Assembly (NCBI GenBank): GCA_013399305.1 | Contig: VXAI01000097.1 | Location: 699,486 to 763,485 of the forward strand | DNA from: Rostratula benghalensis | Taxonomy: Eukaryota; Chordata; Aves; Charadriiformes; Rostratulidae | Reading direction: 5' to 3' | DNA length: 64,000 bases | Shown here: positions 1 through 14,059 of the stretch, piece after piece | How the letters are laid out: every line of letters begins with the position of its first letter | Position numbering within the stretch: the first letter of the stretch is position 1 | The notes under the pieces: generated by a model | What the model was told of the DNA's origin: nothing | The model's input: the letters and a program-made list of their open reading frames with translations, nothing else | The model's database searches: none | Translations under genes and position numbers: made by a program

Positions 1-1678
1 TTTTTACCCAGATCACTCTGACTAACTCTGCCTATATTGGGACTCTGCCACCTCAAACTGCCTAGGCTTTAGACAGGGATTGGATATGTTACTCCCAACC
101 AGGATCTAATCCTGTAGGTATCTAAATATACTAGGTGCCTTCTCACCTGTTCTGAAGCATCTCATGACACCTAATTTTATTTGCCATAGAATGTCCAGAG
201 GGACCCTAATCTGTGATGACAGCAGCCCGTCTCTAATCTGGAGTTTCACTGTTTTCAGCCTGGATATCTGTCAATATTCAGCAATGCCTGAGAGTTGACA
301 GTGCTTATCATCAGAATCAGAAAGTTTCAATGCCTGTGGGTACCTACTGTTTATCAACCCCATAATCAGTCAAATAAAGCCCAGGCCTAACTTAGTGTGT
401 TAGATAACCCTACAAAGTTATCCCATACCTTGGCTTATGCTGGGAGAATTCAGGCGTCCTATTTAAAGGTCATATTTTCTTCTCCCAGGTTTTAGACATT
501 CCACCCCAATCTAACTGCTTAATTCTAATACTTTCATGTATTAAGATACCTAAATTAGTCATAGTAAATCTAGTCCTCTCTTTTACCTTTTATATCAGGA
601 TAGCAATAATTATTGTGTCCAGTCGATGGATGGGGTCTGAATTACTGAATTTCAGGAGGTTATTTCAAATCTTTGTGATTAATAAAGAATTTATAAACAA
701 TAATTATTTATTATGACCTCCACAAAACATCTTATTGAATGATCTTCCCTTTCGTACTACAGCAAAGCTGCTGTCCATGTAATTCTTCATATAAAGCTGC
801 ATTCTTGGTTTCTTCTTCTTCTTCGTTCATATAAACCATTCTTTTTCAATCCCACCCCTAAAAAAAGATGGTTACTACAGCACTTTAGCAAAGACTGCAG
901 AAGCCAAGAATAAGTGGTGATGGTATAAATCCACTCAGTTTTTCTGGTATCATTGTAATTACAGGCTCTCAAAGTAGGATCTGACCAAGGACAAAACTTG
1001 TCTGCATGTATAGTAGTCTAGGCAAATGGCAATATGATGGTGAAAAAAAAAGGTTGCAGTTCCCATGCCCATATTTGGTTACCATTAGTCCAAGTTCCTC
1101 TGGTTTAAACATTTACTTCTGCTTCCATTTGTTACCTGAAAATTATGTTTTGGGAGGGAGATAATTACCCAGTGCCTCCTGCCTAGGGAACATGACATAG
1201 AGAGGATCCCAGAATCTTCAGGGCCATGTGTTTACTGCAACTTGTCTCCTGTTACAAATTTTGGATAATGTTTGCCATCCCACCTTCCTCTGAAAAGCAT
1301 TACAGCAGAAGAACTCCTCCAGAATATCAACCATCTATCTCCAACACCTTTTGTGACTCAAAAGAGAAATTGCTTTTCACATTCCAGAATCTGGTGGTTA
1401 ATCTAAATTGGGGGAAGGAATATCTGAAAAGAATTATTATTTTTTCTTCTTGCTATGTATATATTTGTAATTGAAAGTGTAATAACTATGACTTATTTTA
1501 CCAACTGAAGAGATAGAATAACATTCTATGTAAAAAAGCATCAAACTTTTACAATCTCAGCTGCCAAACACTTTCAGGGGCTGGAAGGGAAGTACCAATT
1601 TCTTAGAAGTGGTCTCACCTGCTGATGTGGTGCTTGTTCCCATTTGTATTAAAATTATTGGGAGCTCTACAGACTGGG
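1..1678. other. noncoding, no gene recognised (left edge)
   Basis: AT-rich unique-looking DNA. The first 600 bases are somewhat richer in C and T and contain phrases such as 'taggtgcct' and 'gacacctaa', similar to wording seen near 13720, 14700 and 53750, so an old degenerate repeat may be present. Short open frames at 787-972 (minus) and 1226-1474 (plus) show no domain, no low-complexity-free conserved block and no splice context I can defend. I see no RNA gene here. Confidence 0.6.
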
Positions 1679-1823
1679 NNNNNNNNNNNNNNNNNNNNNN
1701 NNNNNNNNNNNNNNNNNNNNNNNNNNNNNNNNNNNNNNNNNNNNNNNNNNNNNNNNNNNNNNNNNNNNNNNNNNNNNNNNNNNNNNNNNNNNNNNNNNNN
1801 NNNNNNNNNNNNNNNNNNNNNNN
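1679..1823. other. assembly gap (145 N)
   Basis: An unbroken run of 145 N. The flanks are ordinary AT-rich sequence, without an obvious simple repeat on either side that would explain a collapse. Any open frame drawn across it is meaningless. Confidence 0.99.
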
Positions 1824-4800
1824 CTGTGTTTTGTGTCCTGGTGGTACTAACCAGAGTAGGAAATGGGTAAGCTTTTTAAAAACTAATTTTTATCTTTTTA
1901 ATTTTATTGTCTAACTGCAGCTTTTTAACATGTACTTGAGATCACAAATTTCATTACTAACAGCTAATGTAGATAATGCATACCAGAAAACTGACACGTT
2001 TCCACTTTCCCTACAGTTTTCAATTTCTGTCTTTCTGAAAGAATGGATTAAATGGCTTTAGACCTGCTGCATTATACATCAGTCCACAGGGTTCTTTCAC
2101 TGTCCCTACAAAGCCTGAACATATGAAGTTAAAGTAATTCCTGGTGTGTCACTGACTTCAGCAGACTTGCTCCAAGAACATATTTGGCCTATAATCTCGT
2201 AACTGTAGATTGGGAAAAGAGCATCCATTTTTTCTAATATCAACATGACCACCGAAAAGTAAATTTAAGCTAGGGAATTGTGAATTGTAGTGATTTCTCT
2301 TGGTTATTATCCCTGATAAATACTAAGCTATTCTAAGCTATTTATTTATCACTTGATGATTAGGAACAAAAAGTGCAACTATTAAAAAGCCTCCCCATTG
2401 CTAAACTACTTTTTACATTTTTGTGATGTTTATTTTTTACTATAATTGTTTCTGTCACGTCTCTTTATCCAGAAACAATGCCCCTTTATCACAAGTTTTA
2501 AAGGTACAAAACAGAACAACCAAGCAAATGACAACCAAACCCATATCAAACTGTAATTTTGCTAATGGCAGAGGCATCTTTCTGTTCTTTCACTTCAAAC
2601 ATAAGACTTCTACTTTAAAGGTGAGGTACAGCTTGTCTCTAGTTCTTGTTTGTTGTTTTTTATTTTCATATTTAGACAGATAAATGGGTTTCTGGAATAA
2701 AATGGATTCCACAATTTTCCACTTGAAATAGAAAACTTCCATAGGATTTATATAAATACTGAGTTTTGTGTGGCTCTTATAAAGAAATTAAAATTCACTC
2801 TATTTGCTAGTTATTGTGAAACTGAAAGAAACAGCTTCTGTGAGAATGCTTTTCTAGCAATTCACACTTCAACTTCTTGTTGCACCTCATAAAGGTGATT
2901 GCTTTTCTTTTCCTTTAAAGGTTTTATGTTTGTAGGTTTGCTATGAATCTAAAGTTTTTTTGGCCATACAACTAGTTACTTTCCTACTCAGCTGGCCATT
3001 ACTACTGAATTAATTTACTGGTTTGAATTTCCTACTGTCCTTAAAGGAAATGCCATATTCTCATTATATCCTTCCATTATACTAAACATACTGCCATCAT
3101 TTAGGTTATGTCTGGCTTTAATGACATTTAGTGACATTTCCCATTACTATTACAGTTAGTTATCTACTCATGGTCTCAGTCTGCTTTTCTATATTTCTAG
3201 GGTGGCTTTAATAAAGCTGTATGGGGACGCTGGCTCTATCATCACTTCTACATAAATCTTGTGCAAACTATACCAAAGATCTACAGAATTTTTCCAATGT
3301 CTTGTGTATATTTTTTGATTCATTTATACCCAGGAGTATAATTTTCCTTAGAGCCATTGGGTAAGGTTTTTTCTGCCATGCAAACCAAACTTAACTCTCT
3401 TTCTCTGTAAGCATAGCCTGCCTGAAAGACTGTATTTTTACTATTTGGTAATTTGTGGTTGTTTTTTGTTTTTTTAAAAAATATATCTCTTCTAAACAAG
3501 TAAAAAGCCACCAGGCTTATCCAAGCAGCAATGACTGTTAAATTCAACAGTGTTGCCTGCTACATCCTGTCACATAGTGTCACATTTGTCATGAAGTCAT
3601 ATTTGTTTCCATACACAAGCACACAAACTTGTCCTAATGGTTTGATTTGTTTGAAATTTTAAAGAGGGAATGCTTTTTTGAAAACATATGAAAGCCTAAT
3701 AAGTAAGCTCTGAATACCAGTTTCAACTTCGTGGTTTTTTGTCAAACTCACTTGAAAGTAAATGAAACAATCAAAATAAGGATGAAGGTTCAACTAGAAA
3801 AACTTGGAATTTATTAAGCATCTTTTTCTCTAGACTGCACACGCACAACAACTGAGCTATATTTGACTAACTGTAGCTTAGAACTGTCAGTGATTTTTTT
3901 CCCTGGCATTCCTCAGCTGCCAGTAGTGGAAGGCACAACGGGTCCCAGGGGCAGGGTCTTGGATTTTGTCTCAAGACATCCTGGTATTGTTCCTGGCCTT
4001 TTATAATGATCTACTATGTGATACAGAGTAAATTATTCCACCTCTCTTTCTCCCAATGTCATGAGGATAGCTACATAAAGCATTTTGAGATCTAAAGACC
4101 TTTGAGTTATATGGTATTATCATTTGTTATTTATTGTCCACTCTTCTGTGAGAGTTTTTTTAAGATATTCTGCACAAACTAATGTACATTTTTTTCTGAG
4201 GCAAGCAATTCACAGTTGTCTGAGAGCCAGGCTGTGAGTACAGTGAGAGACAGCTTTTTAAAATCTTATTTCCATAGAGTTTCTGCACAGATAAGTTTCC
4301 TACATGAAAATTATGAGCTGATCAGGTGCCCAAGTGTATTGGTTTCCAACAGGGAAACACAATCTTGCCATTTATTTCTGTGCATTTCTAGTGCATCATT
4401 ATTTAAGGTTGAATAAAATCTGGTTGGCTAAGCTGAAACCCCTTTGAAGTTCATTCACATGAACTGCAACAATATGGTAACACATTGACTGGTGCAAACT
4501 GAAAGACATCTTCTACCAGTAGCTGACACCGTAAATGCTGCCATGGAGAAGATTTTCTCTATCAGAAATGTGCTGCAAACAGTTGTTGAAAAAAAACCCC
4601 AACTGTTTTTTCCAGTGTTATTCTATACTGGATTATAGATTTTCTTTGTTTGCCAGCCCTAGCTGTTGTTTTTATTAGCTTTCCTCAAAAACTGGCAATA
4701 ACACTGTGAGGCTCTTACAGAGCTTTTTCTTCGAGTCTTTACGCCCACACAGCTGTAGTAAATGTGATGGGTTCTAGTTGTGTGACAGTTTAGTTAGCAA

Positions 4801-4889
4801 AAGAAACAGTTCAAAACTTGGAGGTATATCAAGAAAAAAATTCACCTCTATTTTGGTCCCTTTTCTGATTCATATGGTTTTAAAGTGGT
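1824..4889. other. noncoding, no gene recognised
   Basis: AT-rich single-copy DNA with short T and A runs and stop codons in all frames. The frames at 2423-2683, 3320-3547 and 4216-4416 give Phe/Leu/Ser-rich translations typical of random AT-rich sequence. No transposon end, RNA gene or promoter cluster is recognised. Confidence 0.6.
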
Positions 4890-5410
4890 ACCTGGGCTCA
4901 AGGATATGCCTCTAAATAACCTCATGCAAGAACTCAAGCTCTTTTTGCTTGTTCTCCATCACCCAGATCACCAGGATGACATGATATAAAGCCCTCCAAG
5001 CAGGCCATCTTACCTTGGGTTTGACAAGATGCTGACTGTTGTTCCAGTTTTGTCATAGTTTGAAAGCTGGGCTTGGAGTGTGGTCAGCATGATCTTACAT
5101 CTGCCTTCAAATGAGCTACAAATAATCCCCTGCCCCAAAGTTCTCCTTGCAACTGGTTGCAGGCATCCTTGCTGGGAAGGCTCCCAGGGAAGGTAGCTGC
5201 CAAAAGTGGAACTGGGAAAGGAGAGGGGACCACCGTGCCATGACCTGCAGCACTGCAAAATGGCACCGAGTGCTGCTGCTTTCAGGCTGGCAAGCCGAGC
5301 AGCTCCAAATCAGGAGGGCTGAAGAGAAGCTTAGCACAGAAATCACTTTGGCACAGCACCTACTCCTCTTAGAATTCATACTGCTGTACCCCATCTTTCC
5401 TCCTTAGGAA
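4890..5410. other. GC-richer unassigned island
   Basis: About 500 bases are clearly richer in G and C than their surroundings and carry overlapping open frames on both strands (5010-5394 minus, 5147-5407 plus). None of the translations resembles a family I know, and mirrored frames on both strands are what GC-rich noncoding DNA produces. It could be a fragment of an old retroposon or an untranslated exon. It is followed at 5608-5621 by an A14 run, but no AATAAA hexamer sits just upstream, so a retrocopy is not supported. Confidence 0.35.
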
Positions 5411-8400
5411 AACCACTGCGATCAGCAACAGGTCACCCAGCTTACAGGCACACTGCAGTCTGGGCTTCTTTGCTTCAATTATTACCTCTAGTTTCAGCTG
5501 CCACTTAATTCCAGCCATGCTGTTTGTTTGTGCTGAAATCCATCATTAAGATCTTTAAAGTTCCAAACTTTTTCTTTATCCCAATCTCCTAGAAAGTTAA
5601 AAAGCAGAAAAAAAAAAAAAATTAAAAAATCAGCTCTTTTATAATAGCTGCAGCTTTAGCATTTCCGGAAAGTTTGTTCCCGTAATTTAAGAGAGAATAT
5701 TAAAAAAGGATAGAAAAGAAGATGGATGGGAAAAGGCTTGCAAGAGAGGATAATGATTTCACAAGCGGTAAGTATATCAAGTATACAAAGAATTGATCTT
5801 ACCAGAAGAATTGATTGCTTGTTCTGTTATACAGACAGAATTATAGAAGTAACAGATAAGAGAAAGTGTGATCTATTCCAGTAAGGATACCATATCACTG
5901 ACGAAAGGCTAGAGTGTGAATAGGCCTACGAGGCCAGGTACTGGAAATTACTATTCCTTCCAAAGTGGTATAACTTCAGAGGTTTCTTGGCCAATAGACC
6001 CCATTAAAAAAAGGGAAATAAAAAACCCAAAACCAACCCAGAGGTAAAGACTGAGGCCTATAGTACCAAATCCTGCCCTGGCGCCATGGACAGTGATTAC
6101 TACACCAGGGAAGGCGTGTCCATGGACATAAATGTTATGATGAAATATACCTAAAAGGAATTTAATTAAGAAAAAAAAATCTTAAATCAAAAGCAGGAGA
6201 GCATTCACATTTTAGAGTAACTATATCTAAATCTCCAGCTATGACATAAAATCATACCTGTTGACAGCAGAAACTTGATTAGCTGCTTCTCTTTACTCCT
6301 ATTGTTTCATACTGCCTAAGAGAGAATGAAGTGACTCACAGTTCTTATTATAAGTAATAGCTTCTTGGTCCCAGTGTGAGGTCCTGACTCATCACCAGCA
6401 TTTTGTTTCCTGCAATTTCTGCTGTTCGTATATGTAATTAATAAACAAAATGTTGGTGCATTTAGTTGCTATAGAAACCATTATTTCTTTAGCTTCTCCT
6501 GAGGATTCTGAGCAAATCTGTAGTAAGTTTGACCCAACTTTGTCACCTTTTTACAGTCTTGAATGAAATAAGTTATGACTCCTGGGAGGAATGTTTGAAT
6601 GTCTGTCTATGAGCGAAGTTCTATAAATCTGCATAGTAATTTGTCCCTATAGACTGTTACCAAATATAGGCTGAAAACCTTACAAATTATATCACCCAGA
6701 GGAATGCTATTAAGCCTTTTTTCATTACATGAAAACAATCAGTGTTGGTAATTTAAATGTGGTTTGCTCAAATGTCCTGCTAATTTGATAATAATGTAAA
6801 GTGCGGACAGTCAGTTAGAATAAATGAGATAAGGACAAATGACACAGAAGAGTCAGGGCTGGACACAACTTATCTTCCCTGAAATGGTGAATACAAGAAT
6901 CTCAACAACAATGAAGGTATTTTATTAATGTAGCATCCTCCAACGCTGTGAATTTTATAAACATCTGGTCCACATCAACATGTGAGCAATAAGAAGTTTT
7001 GCAAGCAGTTAAATTTTAAAATGTGATGTTTTAAAAGTATATATGGTACAAAACATATATGTCAAAGTTTGTGTACAGTAGACAGAGATAATACAATGTA
7101 ATAGGGAAGTAGAGTGAAGAACTAATGGCTGTGAGAATGACAGAATGACAGGGTAAGACAGTTTAATGTATAAGCCATCAGCACAGACTAGAACATGGGT
7201 GTATCTTGTTCCAAATTAATATTATTCAATAAATCTTTAGACACACTATACAGATTTAATTTGAAAGAATGAGAGCATCTCCCAGACCACAATAATACTC
7301 ACAGTGCCTGAATTAATGCACACTTGCAAGATGGGTATTAGAGTACCAAAATACTGAACTAGTGGGATACATTTGGAAGAGCTGATGGCTTCTTTCCCTG
7401 TGTCCATGTTCTGAATGAAAGAGTAACGCTGATTTTTTTCTGTGGCACCTGATCTCACAGAGAAGGCCTGTTTCATTATAACTCTTGTGAAAGGTATGTG
7501 ACAGAACCACAATTTCTGCATCTGGATGAGACTTACACATGAGAGAGTCACAGAGCAGCTCACTATGGTAATAAGAAGAAACCAAAACATAAGTTCTCAC
7601 AGAGTTAGTAGCAGCTGAGGAAGGGGCAGTACAGAAATACTTGCCTCAGCCTGCATCCTGCTTTGGGCACTCTGTACATCTCAGCCTGGATTTTGGAGCA
7701 GAATCCACATCTTCCCCCATATTTTAAAAGCAGAAAGGTTTATATTTAGTAAAAAATAAATAGTTTTTATAAGTTCCTCCAGAATCACATTCTCTGTTCC
7801 ACCCCACCATATTATGGGCATGCAAATCTATTAAGGAGTCATAAAGGTTCTTTAAGTAAAAGAACCGATGGATAATGTTCTCCTGGACACTATTAATACA
7901 TGTTAATAAAAAGAAGTCATAACAATAAAAAGGAAAATGCCATCCTTATAAAAGCTTTATCCTTTTCTCATTCCTCTGTCTTCCTCTAAAATGAGATCTT
8001 GACAGAGGAGACTATTTGAGTATTGCTCTTAATGGGCTCTCAAATATGCCATTATTAGGAAATGTAATGAAGTTCCTCCCTTGTGTCCAATTCACTTTTA
8101 TTTGTTTATTTTAGGAATGCAGAAAGGGCTGAATTTTTTGCCCCTGTGAACTTTATGGAATAATGGATCATTTCTTCTAATTGTTTTCTTTTTTTTTTTG
8201 TTTACAAAAGGAGGACGACTTAGTAGACATTCTGTAAAGGCCCAGGGATGTCATTATGTCTATTGCTATTCATAATTGGATATCTCCATGTAATTTAAAA
8301 CTATTAATGAATAAAATATAAGAGTACTCTCTCCACACAAGTAAACAAAACATTTTTACGAAATGGTAGGGTTATTTTCATCTCTCTGCAGAGAACAGTC

Positions 8401-11400
8401 AGTATTTTCTGATGAAAATATCCATTGTGTTTCTTCAGGGTATTTTGTAACAAGGGTGAGGGAAAGAGAAAGACAGGGGAAGAGTTCGAGGCATGGCTGA
8501 TTTTACATGAGAAGAGTCAATATTTTTAGACTCAGTGATACTGACAGAATACAGAATATTTATTTTTTTTTAAACATTCTTTTAGTAATGGTATGACCTG
8601 TCTCTATCAATATTCCCATCTGTTTCAGATGTTTTCATAACTGTCTTGCATATATCTTCATGATATTGAAAAAGTGAAGTAAATTGCATGCACCTGTGCT
8701 CAGTAGCACAATAGCACTAAAAAGCTCCATAAGATTATCTCTGTCAACAGCAGGAAAAAGGGTGGTGTTCATATTTTGTAATGACCAACTAGGATGTGTA
8801 TGGCAGATACATACACTATGACATTTACTGACATCAGCAAAATGGCACATCTTGGTTCAAATCTCCATGTGCCTTTAAAAAGCTTGCGGAGTGCTTTCTA
8901 CCTTTGATTTGGAAAGATAATTCAGCCTTTCAGTTCTACTTGCTTTTTTCACTTTCTTACCTTAAGACATTCTTTAGTTACATATTAATGTAATAATTTG
9001 ATGAAATGAACATAAGAGAAATAGCAGTGGGCAAAATCGTCATGGTATAGCCTCAAAGCTTTACTGATCTGTAGCTGGGAACATGCGGAATGTAAAATTG
9101 GACACAGGCAATGTTGTATTCATTCAATCATAGGTTAGATACCTGGTTCATTTCCACTTATGTCTAACATAGCGTAAAACTCTTCTATACTTAATTCCTG
9201 TACTTCACTGCTGGCATAACAATGCTGACAGGAGAAGATACACTGAAATTTTCTCCATGCCCCCCTGCAGTGTTCTCTCTACAGAGAAAAAATGATACCA
9301 CCCAAAGTTTTAAGAGAAAATCTTCAGAAGTACATGAAAGTGTGTGTTGACTGGTCTGTGATACCAGAGTTGTTCAAATCAACTGGAGAATATCTGGGAA
9401 TGAGATCCCACGTCAATTATAGGTTGCTTGCTATTGAGCAGCACCAACAGAAGTATTCTTTGAAGAAATGTGAATGGGTCTTGAAAGAAAAGGTGTAAAT
9501 CCCTAACCCATTTGAAGTATTTAGAAGTAAATACTTAAAATCTATAAGGTGACAGGTTTAAGACACAACTGCCTTCCCAGAAATCCCGTGCATAATAACT
9601 ACACGGGGACTGACATGAACTCCATTTTGCTCTCCCTGCTTATCTGGGGCTGTGGATTCCAATGGGGATTGGATTCAAGGTTCAGGGTTACCATGCCAAA
9701 TATGTTTTGCAAAATCCACACCTTTTAAATACCAAGAAAAGAAAGTTGTATGGGAAAGCTCCCAAACCAGTGTTTAAGAGAAAAATCTATGATCATTGAA
9801 AGTGAATGAAAAAATAGTAAACAAGATTTCAAATGTAGATAAGCATGTAGTTACACAAAACCTTTAAAATGAAGCTGGAAGGCTTCAAATTCCTACAAAA
9901 ACAAGGGGAGTGGGGGAATTATTTAAATTAGGGATGATGTAATCTATGTAAATCTGAGTAGAATAGAGCTGCTGGGATGATTGCTCATTAAAATAAATCA
10001 TTATTTCATCCAGTAAAGCAAATGCTATAAATCCAAACCTGATATTTAGAGATACAAGCCAGGCATACTATTACTGAAATAATACCAAGGAATTTTCTCA
10101 TATACTATCAAAAAAATACAGTTGTGATACTTCTCTCTTCATAATTATAAAGTGCTTTCTAAGAAAACATTCTTTTTTAATACTAGGACAATGGCACATG
10201 TCCCATTTCACATGTTCATATCATCTAGAGGAATGAATATCACAGAATCAGGCCAGTAATTGACTTAAGAAAAGTAAGAAGGCCAAGAAAAATCATAAAG
10301 ATTCCACCATGATACCAAATTAAAGTGTTTGGGGTCAGGTCTCTCCCAGTATGGGAGCTTAAGTCGCTGATCTGTTTTACTCTGTGCGGTACTTTGGTGT
10401 TGTCTCTGGTTAGATTAATGAAGGAGTTGGAGTGTGTGATCAAGGGCAAAATAGGAAGACCAACTAATAAACAGAAAACCAATATATTTCTCTTTCTTTT
10501 TACTGTCAATTAGATTAATTTTTACCTTGCTTTGTGGAAAACTTAATAATATTAAAATGCAGATTTTTCTCTTCCTTAGTTCGCTTATTCATTTTTCCAA
10601 ATGAATGAGGCCAAGAACAAGGTCAATGTATATTTTAACTGGATGTAATGCTGAGGACAATTCAGAAAGACAGATTTATCTGTAGTCATAGATATTAGGG
10701 GTCCTGAGACAAGTCATATGGACTCTAGGATCCTGTGTGGGAAGAAGTGTTATTTGCACTGAGCTCTTGGGGTGAAGTTGAATCGCTTGTTCCCTTGTTT
10801 TCTCTCCTCCAACTTCCTCCTTCTGTATCTTTCTTCTCTTTTCCTTCTTTTCCTTATCCATTTCTCTGTGGAAACCCTTCATAAAATAAAACCTCTCAAA
10901 TTTTTATCCTTAACAAAAAATCCAAACCCCTTGCTTTTCTCCTTATTTTTAGCCATACACCTAAGCAATTTGTCTAAATATGCTAATGTAAGATAACTTA
11001 GACTAAAATATTGAATGTTATAATTTGAAAACAAAAAAAATATTTAAAACAAAATATAACGATGCAGAAAAGCACAGGTTAATTTGATGGTGAGAATTCT
11101 TTGGTTGTTGTCTGTCAAGGTATTCAAGGTAGAAGGAAGTTCCAGTTTTCTGCTCAAGGAATTAATTGAATCACTTTCCCAGATGATATTCAGCATGTGC
11201 CACAGTCCAAATTTTACAAAATTATTAGGTTCATCTTTTTAATCTGTTTCAAGTAAATGAAAGTTATCCAAAATTTACCTGGAAAATGTTGCTGAATCTG
11301 ATAGTCAGCACTTCTGTCATCCTCCTAACAAGAAATAAAGTTTCTTCAGTTCTAAAGTTAACGGAAAGGATTAATTGCTTGTCTGGGAACAGTTTTGGAT

Positions 11401-13866
11401 TTAAAGCTAGTGTCATAGTAAGTTGGAGAATAATAAACCAGTATATTGAACTAAACATATTAAAAGTTACTTAGCTGAGACAGATTTTTATGATTACTGT
11501 AATTTCTATTTTTCCCTCTTCTGATACTGTCTTCCAGAAGCTCTTTTTACTGGTGTGACACCAAATTTTTAACACCAAGTTTCCATACAGGAATGTTTCT
11601 ATTTTTTTTTTTTCCAGATATTTTCTTTAAGAAAGTTTTAATCATGTTCAGGCAAACTTCCAAGAATTACCTCAAAGTTTCAAGGTCCTCTCTTCTCTGT
11701 GGCATAACTGGAATTGCTCAAAGCCCATGGGACACTACAAACAATTTTACTAGTATTCTTGGCTGCTTACCAAAATAGAGCTTTTGTTTTCTGAGAACTT
11801 TCCCAGTAACAAATTATTTTCAGCTATGGCTTTTCATCAACACCACAAAGAGAGATTAAAATATAAAACTGTGAGTTATTGAATATGTCTATGTCCATTC
11901 AGGTCACCTCTTGAAGTATAGCTACCTTAAGGCAAGTACTTAGTGAAAATATCAAAATTATCATGAGTAGTGGACTAGATTTCCCTCTTGTTCATTGATT
12001 ACTCAGCATACTGTCCCTGTAAGCTGTGCCTGTATCAGCAGTTACATTTGACAGCAGATTTTGAGCCTTCAACAGATAGATAAGTGAGATAGAGAAACAT
12101 GGCTTTGGACTTGTAAAGATTTTCAGCATGCAGCATAGAATAGGATATTTTTTAAAGTCTCACTGGATCCAAGACAGTCTTCTCATGCATGATGTGGTCT
12201 GGGGCACAGCTCTGCATGAACAGCACCCTACTTGCTTTTGTTCTCAACAATGAGCATGCAGCATGCAACACAAACTTGCAATCTGCTCTGCTTCTGATTT
12301 TTCCTAAAAAAGACAATGAACTCACAACAGCTGTCTAAAAGAGTATTATTCCCTCACCATTTGAAGTGGTTTATAAACTGGGGAGACAGAACTTCCTTTC
12401 TCCATTTCTCAGATATGTACATACATGCACAGACAGACAAAAGATAGTATCTGTTAATTTAAACTTCTGAACAGAATTTGAACTTAACCTAAAATCAAAG
12501 TCTAGCCTTCCAAATTTCAGAAAAAAAGATGAACTAGAGGAGAACCTGATCTCTCAGTGCTAGTACCAAGATGGCTTTTTAAACCATAGAGAAGGATGTT
12601 CTGTCTCCCTAATTTGAGCACTTAAACCTAACTGAACTAGGTTTACCTGAGAATGATATATCTATCAAAATTTAAGGAGCTGAGATAACTTTCTTTGCAG
12701 GAGTTCTTTACTAGACAAATACAATCTGAGTTTAAGGTGGATACCTATGTTGGACTGAATTGTATGCCCTTTTTTTTCTAAGGTGAGGTGAGTGGAAATC
12801 AGGAAACAATTCTGCAGCAAGATTTGTAAAGAATCCATCTAAGAAGTTGGTTGTTTACATGAAACAAATATTTGAACAAAATAATATTATAGAGAATCAT
12901 TCTACTTCATCTTGCAGGAAAAGTGAAGAGATGCAACTCTTGACTTTTTTTGACAGGAAGTTGCTGCCTTCTTTTTTCTCAAGACTAGAGAATAAAAAGT
13001 ACTTGTGAATGAGGACTCATTGACAACACAGGTATTTAGATTCAGTGCTGAGAATGAAAAGCTTCTAGAGCTGTTCCTCTGATATCCTGTCATCCTGCCA
13101 CCTGAGAATGACAGTCTGATAGTATGCAGCAAGAGGCAAGGAAATTTCACTTTGAAAACATGAACAGCCCTTGTACATCTGTTAATTAAAGCAATCTGCC
13201 AGTGTTCCTCTTAGGCATGCAATGAATCAATGCTAAGCTAACGTGACACATTTTCACTGTTGCTGTAATAGAATTGAAAGCAACACATTTATTTATCAGG
13301 TGGCACCAGTCTACACTTCCTTGTCTGATAAGGGAGTTTGATTGTCACACTATCACCGTGTGTTCTAGGTATGACAAACTGAAGATTTTCAATCTGTTTC
13401 AGAGAAGTTATAAAACAGCACATGGACTACATGTTTCTGCTGGACCGTTTAAGCACTATTTGTGCCTTAGATTTGGCTTACAGTAATTTTGCTCTAAATT
13501 GCTACAGAACTGGAGAACAACAGTTGCTGGCAACAGATCTGCAACAAAAAGGTTTCTTTGCTTTGAAAATCTTCATTCACAATGCATGGTTTCACAGAAA
13601 TTTCTATTTTAACCTTAAAGTAGGACTCATGTTCTTGACATTTTTTTATTCTCAATTCCAAGAGCTGGTATAAAAAAAGCATTACCTTTTCCTGACTAAT
13701 GGCAAGAATTTAACTTCAGGGACCTACATTAGGTGCCTTTACTCCTTATTGTTAATCTTCAGAGAGCTCTGAACCAAGAAAAATTCAAGTTCAGCCTATT
13801 TCCCAAAAAAACAAGTACTCCAAAGCATTGAAATAAGGAAAATATGAATGTAAAATACAACACATA
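5411..13866. other. noncoding, no gene recognised
   Basis: Long AT-rich stretch with no recognisable repeat family, RNA gene or coding exon. It includes a pyrimidine-rich patch at about 10790-10870, and short hairpins at 8844-8873 (7-bp arms, GGCACAT/ATGTGCC) and 9585-9607 (6-bp arms, CCCGTG/CACGGG). The frames at 7246-7600 (minus, two overlapping) and 10240-10513 (both strands) overlap each other and show no domain. The segment around 6380-6520 has the balanced, repeat-free look of a conserved noncoding element, but that cannot be tested here. Confidence 0.55.
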
Positions 13867-13883
13867 AACAACAACAACAACAA
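13867..13883. repeat. (AAC)n microsatellite
   Basis: Between five and six uninterrupted AAC units in AT-rich DNA. Nothing suggests a function. Confidence 0.9.
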
Positions 13884-14059
13884 AAGTGATACAAACATTA
13901 AGTAAAATACAACTAGATAAGAACATTTTAATAAATTGCTCTGCAACCTTTTCCCTCACTCAGCCATTTGGTTACCTGTCTTCCAGGGAAGCACTGGAAT
14001 AGCACTGGAATAGGATAGTTTTCTAACCTTGGATCAGACTTTTGTGAAAATGAATAAGG

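Noticed and set aside
1609..1914. 101-codon frame across 1679-1823
   Set aside because: Half of it is assembly gap, so no coding claim is possible.
5608..5621. A14 run after a GC-richer island, as in a processed pseudogene
   Set aside because: No AATAAA upstream, no recognisable gene body and no flanking duplication seen.
7246..7600. Two overlapping minus-strand frames of 114 and 95 codons
   Set aside because: They use different frames over the same DNA and neither shows a domain; random open frames are expected at this length.
8844..8873. Hairpin with GGTTCAAATC in the loop, resembling a tRNA B box
   Set aside because: There is no A box at the right distance, no cloverleaf and only 7-bp arms; not a tRNA or tRNA-derived SINE head that I can support.
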